DNA of 55,810 nucleotides from the NCBI GenBank assembly GCA_028689615.1, contig JAQVCV010000028.1, forward strand, positions 1-55,810. Direction: 5' to 3'. The stretch is from Bacteroidales bacterium. Lineage in GTDB: Bacteria > Bacteroidota > Bacteroidia > Bacteroidales > TTA-H9. The position numbers and the translations under genes are program-made. Under the pieces are notes generated by a model that ran no database searches, was not told the DNA's origin, and saw nothing but the letters and a program-made list of their open reading frames with translations. Positions 45,215-53,866 of this stretch are shown in pieces. Positions within the stretch are counted from its first letter, which is position 1; the number at the start of each line of letters is the position of its first letter.

Positions 45215-45427
45215 TTATAGTTCAGAAGTATCGATAAGGTGATAAGATTCACTTCTTGAGCAATAAACGATCTGGTAGTCCATATCTCTTAGAATATCCA
45301 GATATCTGAATAGTGTTCTTCTTGAAACACAGATTCTTTTAGCTAATTTATCTGTGTTGCCGGTTTTTCCTGATTTGATCAATTCAATCAAATAATCCAG
45401 CTTCTTTTTTTTATCTGCAAAGGCCAT
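45215..45427 (-). CDS. Small HTH DNA-binding protein (DeoR/HTH_11-like)
   Basis: A 70-residue protein that is essentially one winged helix-turn-helix: KLDYLIELIKSGKTGNTDKL, then AKRICVSRRTLFRYLDILRD (recognition helix around SRRTLFRYL), then a beta wing (DYQIVYCSRSESYHL). It has no ligand-binding part. It lies on the same strand, about 440 bp upstream of the Rhs operon, with no other gene between. A role in controlling that operon is plausible but only positional. Confidence 0.72.
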   Translation of the reverse strand: MAFADKKKKLDYLIELIKSGKTGNTDKLAKRICVSRRTLFRYLDILRDMDYQIVYCSRSESYHLIDTSEL

Positions 45428-46934
45428 TAGGATAGAATATAAGGGTTATATATACAATATTAAACTGAGCTTCTGTTTTAAACTCTAATCGGTAGGGGTT
45501 TCGTTTTTTCGTTTATTATAAGGGTTTGAATCTCTTTTCTTAAAAAATGCTATGCTGATCAGGATTTCGTGCTTTATTCTGCCAAAAACATGGCATTTGG
45601 ATCATATACTGAAGGATTGTATAGTTTATTTTCAACGATTGGATAATCCAGGCTTTTTGCTGTAAGGACAAACAAAACAAAGTTGCCGCTTGGTTGTATT
45701 TCATTTCGCATCGGTTAAATCAGGTAATCTTGATCTATATTCATTCTAAATCCATATATCAGAGGAATTGAGATGGCTGTGACTTCTTTTGATCTCGCAT
45801 TGTTAATGCGGAGATTTTTATAATTGTCAACTACTATATTCTCATTTTTTATGTTTTACTTTGGCATTTTTTTCAAAAATAAATCTTTATTGGCTTAAAT
45901 CCAGGCTAGTAACTCCGAAAGAGTTATCAAAGTGCAACTTCATATTTAGAAAATGTTGAATACGGTATCTCATTACATAGTATATCGGTGCAAAAACGCA
46001 TCAAAAATAAGAATTTTGTATAAACTACATACATTCAAAACATTTATCTTGACCGAATATTAATGCTTCCTTTATTGCCATTACCTTGTCTTGCCTTGTT
46101 TCAATAAGGTTATCGGGATGAAAACAACAAATCTGCCTAATCATGGGCACTCTGATATTGTTGCCGAATCAGATTTTTTGCATCGTACAGATCAGAGCGT
46201 TTTCTGTTCATCATCCGGTTTCTACCAGATATAAACCTGGAAACGAATTGGAATAACAATCTCTGCATTGCTCATAAATGAGGATTTGATCACCGGTTGA
46301 TTAGAACGAGAGAGCCTTTCAACTTTCTTTCTTGAAGCCTGAATGGAGTAAATGACAACCCAAATACATGATGGGCATGAACCTGTATAACAACCTGTTG
46401 ACAATAGGACAAGCGGTAGATTTGGTTCTTCTTTCATCCGAAACGCCACAACAGTATATCAATTCTTAGTCGGCTTTTTTAGTATGTTTACAAATCTCGC
46501 ACATTTCGCAGCTTTTTCAGTATATCTGCAAGTGCCTCAGTTGCTATACAATCTAATCAGATGGTGAACAATTGTATAGCCGTTGTTATGTTGCATGTTT
46601 CAACCAATGCTATAAGCTGTATATGATTTTCTCATTGACAAATCCATCAATCCTGTTTTTTGTGACCCGGGTTTTCTTATAAGAATGAAAATTTTTAGAT
46701 TTGCGGTGAAAATTAATCACGTATAGCAATCCCCAAAACGGTTATTAACCTCCTTTGTCAATTCTTATGAGAGCCTCTTGCAGTGTAAATTCTATAGCAT
46801 CTGCATTAACATCCGGCGTTGTTTCAGTTAGGTATCTTTCTGGATTATTCGGGGTGAAGCAGCTATACCATTACCGGAACTTCAGACCCGGTTCACATCT
46901 ACTTTTGAGAAATTGGTTTACAATACTTTGAAAT
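45428..46934. other. 1.5-kb gene-poor region
   Basis: AT-rich with only short open frames and no convincing start, export signal or domain. It may hold regulatory sequence for the HTH gene and for the IgGFc-like gene, or decayed coding sequence. No RNA gene was recognised. Confidence 0.45.
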
Positions 46935-48860
46935 ATGAGTGATTTAACGAAAAGAGATGTTTGGTTTAGTCGTTTGATTCTTATGGTTGTGCATGCCGTT
47001 TTTATGCATTCTTATGTTTTTTCTCAAGTTGTTACTAACGAAGGAACAGATTTTTGGGTGGCTTTTGTTAATTCCCCAACAACAAATGATGAGGTGCGCA
47101 TCTTCATCTCCTCTTCTACCGAAACCACGGGAAGTATTTCTTCTTCCATTCCCGGCGTAAACCAATCGTTTACAGTATCGCCTGGGGTTATGACAGAAAT
47201 TACCTTACCACAATCTGTGAGATTAAGTGGTGGCGTTGAAAACAAGGGTGTGAGGGTTACTTCGTTGGCTCCTGTCGTGGTTTATCCTTTTTGTCTCAGG
47301 TATGGAACATCTGGTGGTTATTTGGCTATTCCGGTTGAGGCACTTGGAACCGATTATCTTATTCTTACCGAAGAGACTGTTCAGAATCAGTTTGGTTCAG
47401 GATTCGTGGTGGTTGCCCCGCAGGATGGTACCATACTAACTATTTTCGACAAGCAAAACAACAATACCACCACTGTTAATCTTGAATCTGGCCAGGCCTT
47501 CTACATGAAAGATCCGGGTGCGGGGAAAGATATGACAGGATCACGGGTTCAATCAAATTTGCCTGTAGCTGTTTTGGGTACTGTTGGCCTGGGTTGTATT
47601 CCCGATGCCTTCTGTGGACAAAGTGATTTGATTATTGAACAATTGCCGCCGGTTACTGCCTGGGGTAAAAATTTCGTGATGGTTCCGTTTGCCGGTCGTC
47701 CTGTCATCGGAGATCAATACCGGGTTTTGGCGGCTACCGATTCAACTTTCGTATCCATTGATGGAGCAGTTGCAGACACCCTTGACGAAGGTGAATATTA
47801 TGGTGGATTAATTACTCAGGGGCTCAGCATCACAGCATCGCATCCTGTGTTGGTTGGACAGTATTCGAAAGGGTGTGTGTGTGCTTCTCCTCCTCCAGAG
47901 CCAGATATTGGCGATCCGGCTTTTGTTGTTATCTCTCCCCGTGAACAATTTTTATGCAACTATACCATAGGATCTGCCACCGGCTTTACACAAAGTTGGG
48001 TAAATCTTGTGGCAACCACAAATGCATTGGGAACCATTTATGAGGATGGTGTATTGATTCCCCTGAGCGAATTCTCTCAAATAGGCACCACAGGTTTCTG
48101 GGGAGCGCAACGCGAGGTTACTACGGGATCGCATGTTTACAGTGCTGTTGCACCGTTTGGGGTTTTTGTTTACGGCTGGAATGTTGCCAATGCATACGCC
48201 TATGCTGGTGGATGTTCTATGTCGCCTGTGGCTACAGTTACTTCTATTTCGCTAAGCCCCGCAACCTCTACGGGTATTCTTGCTGTGACTTCTGTTTGTT
48301 TGACTGCACATGTCGTGAACACCAACAACCAACCCGTTGCCGGTGTCCTGGTCGATTTTTTTGCATCCGGACTTGGTCCCCTCTCGGGTAGCGCTTACAC
48401 CAATGCCTCGGGTGATGCTGTATGGTGTTATACCCGAGAGGGTTCAAATGCTGGAACTGACCAGATAATTGCCGTGGTCTCTGGTGTAAATTCAAATGCC
48501 GTTGAGGTGAGTTGGTCTCCCTGCGACAATCCCTCTTCAGGTGGACAAATTGGCTTCCCCCAGTCGGGATGTTTTGGATTTGACCCTCAGCCGCTTCTGA
48601 GTGTTGCCTTGCCCATGGGTGGGACAGGGAGTGTTTATGAATACCAATGGCAGCTTTCAACTATCAGTTCGTCAACTGGTTTTGTTGACATTCCCGGTGC
48701 CAACAATGAAAGCTTTGATCCGGCAGCCGTTGGACAAACAACCTGGTTCTGCCGGTTGGCTAAGACTCCATGCAACAGCAATTGGGTCGAAGCTGCCCCT
48801 TCAAATATTGTTGAGATTACAGCTAACGGCCCAGCTCCCAATCCGATTAAGCATGAATAA
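46935..48860 (+). CDS. Secreted IgGFc-binding-like protein with Big-1-like domain
   Basis: A 641-residue exported protein. It has a signal peptide (LILMVVHAVFMHSYVFSQ) and a long beta-propeller-like part resembling the IgGFc-binding N-terminal domain (NEGTDFWVAFVNSPTTNDEV, TEITLPQSVRLSGGVENKGV, GGYLAIPVEALGTDYL, PVLVGQYSKGC). A bacterial Ig-like (Big-1) module follows (CLTAHVVNTNNQPVAGVLVD, YTNASGDAVWCYT), then a final Cys-containing beta module (QWQLSTISSSTGFVDIPG). Proteins of this design usually end in a T9SS tail. Here the reading ends at APNPIKHE with no tail, so it may be truncated or use another anchoring route. It probably binds a surface or matrix partner. The ligand is unknown. Confidence 0.72.
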   Translation: MSDLTKRDVWFSRLILMVVHAVFMHSYVFSQVVTNEGTDFWVAFVNSPTTNDEVRIFISSSTETTGSISSSIPGVNQSFTVSPGVMTEITLPQSVRLSGGVENKGVRVTSLAPVVVYPFCLRYGTSGGYLAIPVEALGTDYLILTEETVQNQFGSGFVVVAPQDGTILTIFDKQNNNTTTVNLESGQAFYMKDPGAGKDMTGSRVQSNLPVAVLGTVGLGCIPDAFCGQSDLIIEQLPPVTAWGKNFVMVPFAGRPVIGDQYRVLAATDSTFVSIDGAVADTLDEGEYYGGLITQGLSITASHPVLVGQYSKGCVCASPPPEPDIGDPAFVVISPREQFLCNYTIGSATGFTQSWVNLVATTNALGTIYEDGVLIPLSEFSQIGTTGFWGAQREVTTGSHVYSAVAPFGVFVYGWNVANAYAYAGGCSMSPVATVTSISLSPATSTGILAVTSVCLTAHVVNTNNQPVAGVLVDFFASGLGPLSGSAYTNASGDAVWCYTREGSNAGTDQIIAVVSGVNSNAVEVSWSPCDNPSSGGQIGFPQSGCFGFDPQPLLSVALPMGGTGSVYEYQWQLSTISSSTGFVDIPGANNESFDPAAVGQTTWFCRLAKTPCNSNWVEAAPSNIVEITANGPAPNPIKHE

Positions 48861-48974
48861 ACACCCTTACAGTCCTTCAATTGGATAAAAACCTTGTTGG
48901 TGAATTGACAGATTGCTTTCCTCCCTTCGCTACTGCTTTTAGGTTGCCATTTTTAAGTTTAAAATTACCAACCA

Positions 48975-49090
48975 GATATACACTTTACAAATATTCATGA
49001 AACTGCATTACCCACGGACAAATAAAATCGAAACAGTGGATTGTATAAAAGTTTGGGTCTGTTATAACAAGGATTTATTGGAGAAAACAT
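48975..49090 (-). repeat. Dispersed promoter-bearing repeat, copy 1 (inverted)
   Basis: The minus strand contains AATCCTTGTTATAACAGACC, identical to 52203-52222. Similarity continues through a TTCGATTTT block to TTTCATGAATATTTG, matching TTTCATGTATATTTG of copy 3. It includes the perfect palindrome TGTTATAACA. Confidence 0.7.
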
Positions 49091-49280
49091 AGGTATAACC
49101 AGCGTCGGAATCGAAACAGGTTGTAATTCTGTTTGCATCATCACCAGAAGCGGGTGCATTAAAAAAAGATTCTTGAAATTGTAAAATCAGGTTTGGTTAG
49201 TTAAACAATCTGGTTCACAGCTCAATTTACAATCTCCGCAATGTAAATGAACCAGAAAACACCTTCAATGGTGTGTCATG

Positions 49281-49308
49281 AAAACGGCATCTGGGAAGAT
49301 GTCGTTTT
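49281..49308 (+). terminator. Hairpin terminator
   Basis: AAAACGGCATCT pairs with AGATGTCGTTTT (one mismatch) around a GGGA loop, followed by a T-rich stretch. It lies 420 bp after the IgGFc-like gene and 90 bp before the EFR1-like promoter. Confidence 0.7.
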
Positions 49309-49399
49309 CTTTATTTAGCCTTACTACCCAATCATAAGGCACCTAAAAGCCGTAACCATTTCCGCAACTTTGGAAAACTCCGACACGGTAAGTTTCTTC

Positions 49400-49407
49400 T
49401 ACCTTTG
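49400..49407 (+). promoter_or_regulatory. Putative -7 promoter element (TACCTTTG)
   Basis: TACCTTTG fits TAnnTTTG and lies 17 bases ahead of the ATG at 49424. Its position rules out the longer frame that starts at 49370. Confidence 0.55.
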
Positions 49408-49423
49408 CCTGAAATTTTCGCGT

Positions 49424-50449
49424 ATGAAACCCGTAAGTTCCATTGTGTTTTATTATTTCAGCGGCACTGGCAATTCGCGCAATGTTGTCAGCTGGTTTGA
49501 GGAGGTGGCTCACCGGCATCAGGTGGCCGTTGTGGTTCACGATATTGCCCGCCAACCTTTGCCTCCACCGGCCCCCGACGATCTGGTGGTGATTTGCTCG
49601 CCCGTTCATGGTTTCAACTACCCACCGTTGGTGCTGGGGTTTCTGCGCCGGTTCCCGCGTGGGAAAAACCCCGTGATGCTCATGAACACCCGCGCCGGAA
49701 TGCTGATTGGCCGTTGGGTTACCCCGGGGCTTTCAGGGGTTGCTTTTCTCTGGGCTGCCCTGATGCTGTGGCTTAAAGGATACACAATCCGGGGGATGCA
49801 CCCGGTTGATATGCCTTCAAACTGGATATCGGTTCACCCCGGCCTCAACCAACGCACCGTGAAGTACCTGCACGAGGTGAACAAAACCCGCGTGACACGG
49901 CTGGCCGAAAAAATCGTCGCCGGACGAACCGATTTCAAGGCGCTGAGGGAGCTTGTGCAAGACCTGCTGGTTGCACCCATCGCGCTGGCTTACTATTTCA
50001 TCGGACGGTTTGTTATTGCCAAGACCTACTATGCCTCGTCTGACTGCGACCTCTGCGGTTTGTGCATGAAGAATTGTCCTGCCGGAGCCATCAGGCTGGT
50101 GGATGGCCGTCCTTTCTGGACGTTCCACTGCGAAAGCTGCATGAGGTGCATGAGCTATTGTCCGAAGAAGGCTGTTGAAACTGCACACGGGTTGGTGGGT
50201 GTGGTGGTGCTGGCTTATTCCGCCCTAACGACCTTGCTGTTCGACACCCTCGTGGCTTCGTGGTGGCCGGGTATCCCGGAAGTGGTTATCTTTGTGGCCG
50301 AATGGAGCCTGTTCGCGCTGCTCATGGCCACGGGCTACCGTTTGTTGCATTTCGCGCTGCGTTGGAAGCCCGTCGAACGGTTGATACTGGTAAGTTCACT
50401 CACCTGGTACAGATTCTGGGGGCGCCGCTACCGCGCCTTAAGAAACTGA
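49424..50449 (+). CDS. EFR1-family flavodoxin/ferredoxin protein with membrane segments
   Basis: Predicted electron-transfer protein. The N-terminal flavodoxin-like domain has the FMN phosphate loop FYYFSGTGNSRNV (residues 8-20) and ICSPVHGFNYPP. Around residues 205-245 there are two [4Fe-4S] motifs, CDLCGLCMKNCPAGA and CESCMRCMSYCPKKA. The C-terminal 90 residues contain two hydrophobic segments (VGVVVLAYSALTTLLF, VVIFVAEWSLFALLMATGY), so the iron-sulfur part may be held at the membrane. The electron partners are not known. It forms an operon with the regulator 3 bp downstream, which may control it. Confidence 0.82.
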   Translation: MKPVSSIVFYYFSGTGNSRNVVSWFEEVAHRHQVAVVVHDIARQPLPPPAPDDLVVICSPVHGFNYPPLVLGFLRRFPRGKNPVMLMNTRAGMLIGRWVTPGLSGVAFLWAALMLWLKGYTIRGMHPVDMPSNWISVHPGLNQRTVKYLHEVNKTRVTRLAEKIVAGRTDFKALRELVQDLLVAPIALAYYFIGRFVIAKTYYASSDCDLCGLCMKNCPAGAIRLVDGRPFWTFHCESCMRCMSYCPKKAVETAHGLVGVVVLAYSALTTLLFDTLVASWWPGIPEVVIFVAEWSLFALLMATGYRLLHFALRWKPVERLILVSSLTWYRFWGRRYRALRN

Positions 50450-50452
50450 TCC

Positions 50453-51325
50453 ATGTCCGAAAGAACAAAGAGCTATTATCAGCAGAAGGTTGACTGGTTT
50501 TCCAGTTACGTCAGGCAAAATCCAGGAGCCGATTTGTCAATCGCCACGTTGGCCTCGCGGGCAGCCATTTCACCTTTTCATTTTCACCGCATCCTGCGTG
50601 CAGCATTGGGCGAATCGCCGGGGAGCTACATCAACCGCCACAGGCTTGAAGCGGCAGTCGGTCTTATCAGACAAGCGACAGGAAACCTTTCCGATGTGGC
50701 CATCGAGGTGGGCTTCAGCGATGTGTCGGCGTTTTCAAAGGCTTTCACGAAGCAGTTTGGAATAGCGCCGTCGGAGTTCCGACAAAACCCCGCGATGGAG
50801 TTAAACGCCCGTTTTGATTACATCGCAGGTGAGAAAGGCCCCGAAGCTGTGGCTCTCCATCCCAAAGCGGTAGTTATGAAAAATACTTTAGTGGTAGCTC
50901 GCAGGGTTACTGGCGAATACGGCGGGCAGGCCACCCTCACAGGATGGGATGAGCTTGAGAAATATGCCGCCCGACATGGACTGTTGACCTGGCGCCCGCA
51001 GTTTTTCTCGGTCTATTACGACGATCCCGATGAGATGCCCCCCGACCAGTGCCGTTCCGACCTCTGCATTGCCACAAAACGCGCAGCACCCGAAACCGAC
51101 ACCATGAGGCAACGCGTGGTGGAAGGCGGTAGTTTTGCCGTGTTTCGCTACAAGGGAAGCTTCGATAAACTACCAGGGCTTTACCAGGCAATCTACCGCG
51201 ATTGGGTGTTGCCCAACAACATCGTGACGGCCAATCGCCCCATCCTCGAAAAGTACATCCGGTATTCCGCAACAACAAACCCCGCTGATTATGTAACCGA
51301 CATTTATCTGCCGGTGGCGCAGTAA
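50453..51325 (+). CDS. AraC-family regulator with GyrI-like effector-binding domain
   Basis: Residues 1-105 form a double helix-turn-helix of the AraC type (LSIATLASRAAISPFHFHRI; LSDVAIEVGFSDVSAFSKAF, then FGIAPSEFR). Residues 120-290 match the GyrI-like small-molecule-binding fold (VARRVTGEYGGQATLTGWDE; GSFAVFRYKGSFDKLPGLY; ATNPADYVTDIYLPV ending). This order, DNA binding first and sensor second, is that of Rob and SoxS-like/multidrug-responsive regulators. It starts 3 bp after the EFR1 stop codon, so it is co-transcribed and may autoregulate the pair. The inducer is unknown. Confidence 0.87.
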   Translation: MSERTKSYYQQKVDWFSSYVRQNPGADLSIATLASRAAISPFHFHRILRAALGESPGSYINRHRLEAAVGLIRQATGNLSDVAIEVGFSDVSAFSKAFTKQFGIAPSEFRQNPAMELNARFDYIAGEKGPEAVALHPKAVVMKNTLVVARRVTGEYGGQATLTGWDELEKYAARHGLLTWRPQFFSVYYDDPDEMPPDQCRSDLCIATKRAAPETDTMRQRVVEGGSFAVFRYKGSFDKLPGLYQAIYRDWVLPNNIVTANRPILEKYIRYSATTNPADYVTDIYLPVAQ

Positions 51326-51666
51326 ACCAGGCCAGTCGCCGGCTGCCGCAATGCGCCATGTTGGCGATGTTGCCCTGCTCTGAGGTGAATTTATCAGACG
51401 GCTTCGTGATGTTGCTCGTCTGGTTCGTAAAATCACACCGTGATGAGTGAAACTGTCTGGCAGTTGGCAAAACCACTTCTACAGCCCGAAAATGTCTCAC
51501 GTCGGGCTGGGGAATGAGATTTGAAATCCGGTGTAAGACACAGTCCCGAGGCTTCAAGAAATCTGAATAATTGCCACGCAACCGAAATCACACAAAGGCT
51601 GCCAGCAGAGGAAGCAAATTTTTCTCACACAGAGGGCACTCTCGTTGAAGCAGAAAACAATACCTT

Positions 51667-51735
51667 TCTCCTATAAATCCTTGTTAAAAACAGAACTGAA
51701 CTTATGGATGATTCGCTGACTTGATTTTCAAATCT
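51667..51735 (+). repeat. Dispersed promoter-bearing repeat, copy 2 (partial)
   Basis: Starts TCTCCTATAAATCCTTG, continues AAACAGAACTGAACT and ends at TTGATTTTCAAATC. It aligns to the first 60 bases of copy 3, but the palindrome is reduced to TGTTAAAAACA and the TATATTTG end is missing. Confidence 0.55.
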
Positions 51736-51776
51736 TCGAACTTGTGCACCCGCGCTTCGCGCTGGTGTTTTTTTAC

Positions 51777-52164
51777 CGCTAAGAACGCAAAGATAGCTTC
51801 ACGCTAAGAACGCGAAGATGCCGGACACTGATTTTTAATCCCGAATCGGCTATAATCATGGTCGTTACTATTATTAAAGCCTCTCGGGACGATCTTCGTC
51901 CCGAGAGCGAAGCGACTATAGTCCCGAGAGCGAAGCGATTCGGGATTAGCTTCGCTGAGAATAGTTCGGGAAACCGCTTCCAGGTTAAAAGCTTCGCATT
52001 TTAACCAACTAGCGGTAAAGATCGCTAAGGCACTTCGTGCTGACTGGACGTGCAATACCCGTCTGCATCTGCGTCCGATAGATGACGTAGGCATCTCAGC
52101 GTTCAAAAAACTGCCCGTCGAAAAATCTTAGCGTTCTTAGCGTCTTAACTTGGCGCTCTTAGCG
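51777..52164. repeat. Mosaic palindrome block bounded by inverted 12-mers
   Basis: The left edge has CGCTAAGAACGC at 51777-51788 and again at 51802-51813. The right edge has the exact inverse GCGTTCTTAGCG at 52131-52142 and a near copy at 52153-52164. Inside are a perfect 10-bp hairpin CTCTCGGGAC/GTCCCGAGAG (51881-51907), CCCGAGAGCGAAGCGATTCGGG-type sequence (51923-51944), one 19-bp unit AGCTTCGCTGAGAATAGTT (51948-51966) and GGTTAAAA/TTTTAACC (51983-52005). No transposase is present. It could be a MITE-like or REP-like composite. Confidence 0.72.
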
Positions 52165-52190
52165 ATAAAAGAATACCCGTCCGGTAAATA

Positions 52191-52297
52191 CATCTTCCTG
52201 TTAATCCTTGTTATAACAGACCTGAACTAACAGATAATCCGCCGGTTCGATTTTTATTCGTCTGTGTGTAAAGGCGATTTCATGTATATTTGCAATC
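52191..52297 (+). repeat. Dispersed promoter-bearing repeat, copy 3 (fullest)
   Basis: Contains AATCCTTGTTATAACAGACC, the palindrome TGTTATAACA, a TTCGATTTTTATTCGTC block and TTTCATGTATATTTG. It is shared with 48975-49090 (inverted) and partly with 51667-51735. Confidence 0.7.
52285..52292 (+). promoter_or_regulatory. Putative -7 promoter element (TATATTTG) inside repeat copy 3
   Basis: A perfect TAnnTTTG match that is also part of the dispersed repeat. A short open frame starts 10 bases downstream at 52302. Confidence 0.45.
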
Positions 52298-52301
52298 AAA
52301 G

Positions 52302-52502
52302 ATGCAATCGTTGAAAACTTCTTCACTACCCACTTCCACAGGCAATTTAACCGCTCTCGCGCATAAAGAGCAACACGAGAAGCGTGTGGATAGGAGAGCA
52401 AAATGGTTGCGGGGAGGGGCGACCGCCAGACCTTGGGGAATACAAGAAGCTCAGGGAATTTTATTACTTGCTTTTTGCGACTTAAAGGGAAAGGATAAGT
52501 GA
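52302..52502 (+). CDS. Possible small protein (66 aa), doubtful
   Basis: The ATG at 52302 lies directly below a TATATTTG box and opens 66 codons (MQSLKTSSLPTSTGNLTALA), then a basic stretch and an ending LLAFCDLKGKDK. No family, export signal or conserved neighbour supports it. It is listed only because of the promoter and may be a chance frame. Confidence 0.25.
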   Translation: MQSLKTSSLPTSTGNLTALAHKEQHEKRVDRRAKWLRGGATARPWGIQEAQGILLLAFCDLKGKDK

Positions 52503-52683
52503 TCAAATAATAGCACATGGAAATCACCTCGAAATAATAAAGTCTGTACAAGAATAAAACCTATTTCCCGCATTAACTCATATGTTCACCAACCTTTGGA
52601 AAAACAAATAAATACAGTTGCAGACTTCAATACATTTACTAAGCATAACCACAAAACCTCAGGCATAACTAAATAACACAATA

Positions 52684-53355
52684 ATGGGATACATGGGCTT
52701 TGGATTGCAAAAATGGATATATTCGCAGCGACCAAGAAAACCGTTTTCACACGAAATGAAGAAATCATTTGATTCTCTTCCGAATCATTCTGTTAAAAAA
52801 TTCAATATTTCCGGACTAGCGTCAAGAAATCCTAAGTTTATAGAAAACCAAATTTTTCAAATGAAAAGAAAGATCCGGTCAAAGTGGATTCGTAACAAAA
52901 TAACAGGCCTTATTCTTGCAATTGTATTAATTATTTCTCTAGCTTTTTTGTTTTCGAAAAATTTCCATTACATCAATACTGCTTCTAAAGAATCTGACAA
53001 TAGAAGAGAAACACGATTGAATAATGACAAAAAGACAGAATTTGATCTGGCATTGAGCTATGCTAAATACTACTTAGAAAAGGGTGACTATGACCTGGCA
53101 ATTATTGAGTTTAAAAATGCTCTAAAGTATGAACCATCAAATATTTATGCAAGAAACGAACTGGCTAAAACTTATTATCTGACTTGCATTAATAATGACA
53201 AAAACTGTGATGAAGCCATAAAGCAATTTTCGGAACTAATTTCAACAGACTCATCATCTGTTTATTTCAAATACAGATCAGAGCTTTATATGCATATTGG
53301 AGACTTTAATTCAGCAACAATGGATATTGACAGAATTGAAAATGCCAATAATTAA
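52684..53355 (+). CDS. Membrane-anchored TPR protein
   Basis: A 223-residue protein. The start MGYMGFGLQKWIYSQRPRKPF resembles the N-terminus of many small Bacteroidota proteins of unknown role. A membrane helix lies near residues 78-96 (GLILAIVLIISLAFLF). The C-terminal half has two to three tetratricopeptide repeats (ALSYAKYYLEKGDYDLAIIE, ALKYEPSNIYARNELAKTYY, ELYMHIGDFNSATMDI), which usually mediate protein contacts. It is a single gene, AT-rich, with no close neighbours on its strand. Its partner is unknown. Confidence 0.72.
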   Translation: MGYMGFGLQKWIYSQRPRKPFSHEMKKSFDSLPNHSVKKFNISGLASRNPKFIENQIFQMKRKIRSKWIRNKITGLILAIVLIISLAFLFSKNFHYINTASKESDNRRETRLNNDKKTEFDLALSYAKYYLEKGDYDLAIIEFKNALKYEPSNIYARNELAKTYYLTCINNDKNCDEAIKQFSELISTDSSSVYFKYRSELYMHIGDFNSATMDIDRIENANN

Positions 53356-53557
53356 CAGTTCCAAACACATGATCATATACTATTGATATTTATGCGGTTA
53401 CGAACAACACACAAAATGAAACTCAAAATAATAATCTAAAAGATCTTGTGCGTAAAACCCGCCTCAGCCCGTACCACAGGAATGTTGTCAACAAAGATCA
53501 CAATCCAAGTACGCCGAATCAACTTGATTTGATGCACAAAATAATTATTTCGGGCGT

Positions 53558-53607
53558 GCATGAGATCGCTGCGCTAGTTGCGAAAATAGCTTGCGTCTGG
53601 TGGCTCG
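53558..53607 (+). repeat. 50-bp dispersed repeat, copy 2 (HEIAALV)
   Basis: Ungapped partner of 22587-22636. Here the frame reads VHEIAALVAKIACVWWL. Confidence 0.45.
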
Positions 53608-53617
53608 GTACGATGTT

Positions 53618-53765
53618 ACCTTCGGTGAGAATAGTTAGCTTCGCTGAGAATAGTTACCTTCGGTGGAAATAGTTCGTCCCGCATAGCTATCGGGAAACCG
53701 CCTCTAACACCAAAGGGGCGGCACTTAAAAGGTTCAATGCTTCGCATTTTCACTGAAAAGCGGTA
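53618..53765. repeat. 19-bp tandem units and palindromes (mosaic element, second locus)
   Basis: Three tandem 19-bp units (53618-53636, 53637-53655, 53656-53674). The middle one is identical to 51948-51966. They are followed by ATCGGGAAACCGCCTC, GCTTCGCATTTT and AAAGCGGT, the same order as at 51965-52016. The element lies between the TPR and CAP genes. Confidence 0.75.
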
Positions 53766-53866
53766 TATAAGCCAGCACTCAAACTGACACTTGTCTATGC
53801 CTCTGTCTGTTCCTGTGCATCGAAACCCGTGCAGCAAAAACTGCGTGTTGACTACGAACTCCAGCT

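Noticed and set aside
46222-46449. 75-codon minus-strand frame in the gene-poor region
   Set aside because: No start context, export signal or domain. Composition gives no support.
51804-52106. 100-codon minus-strand frame
   Set aside because: It lies entirely inside the palindrome block; its Ser/Arg-rich product reflects the repeat.
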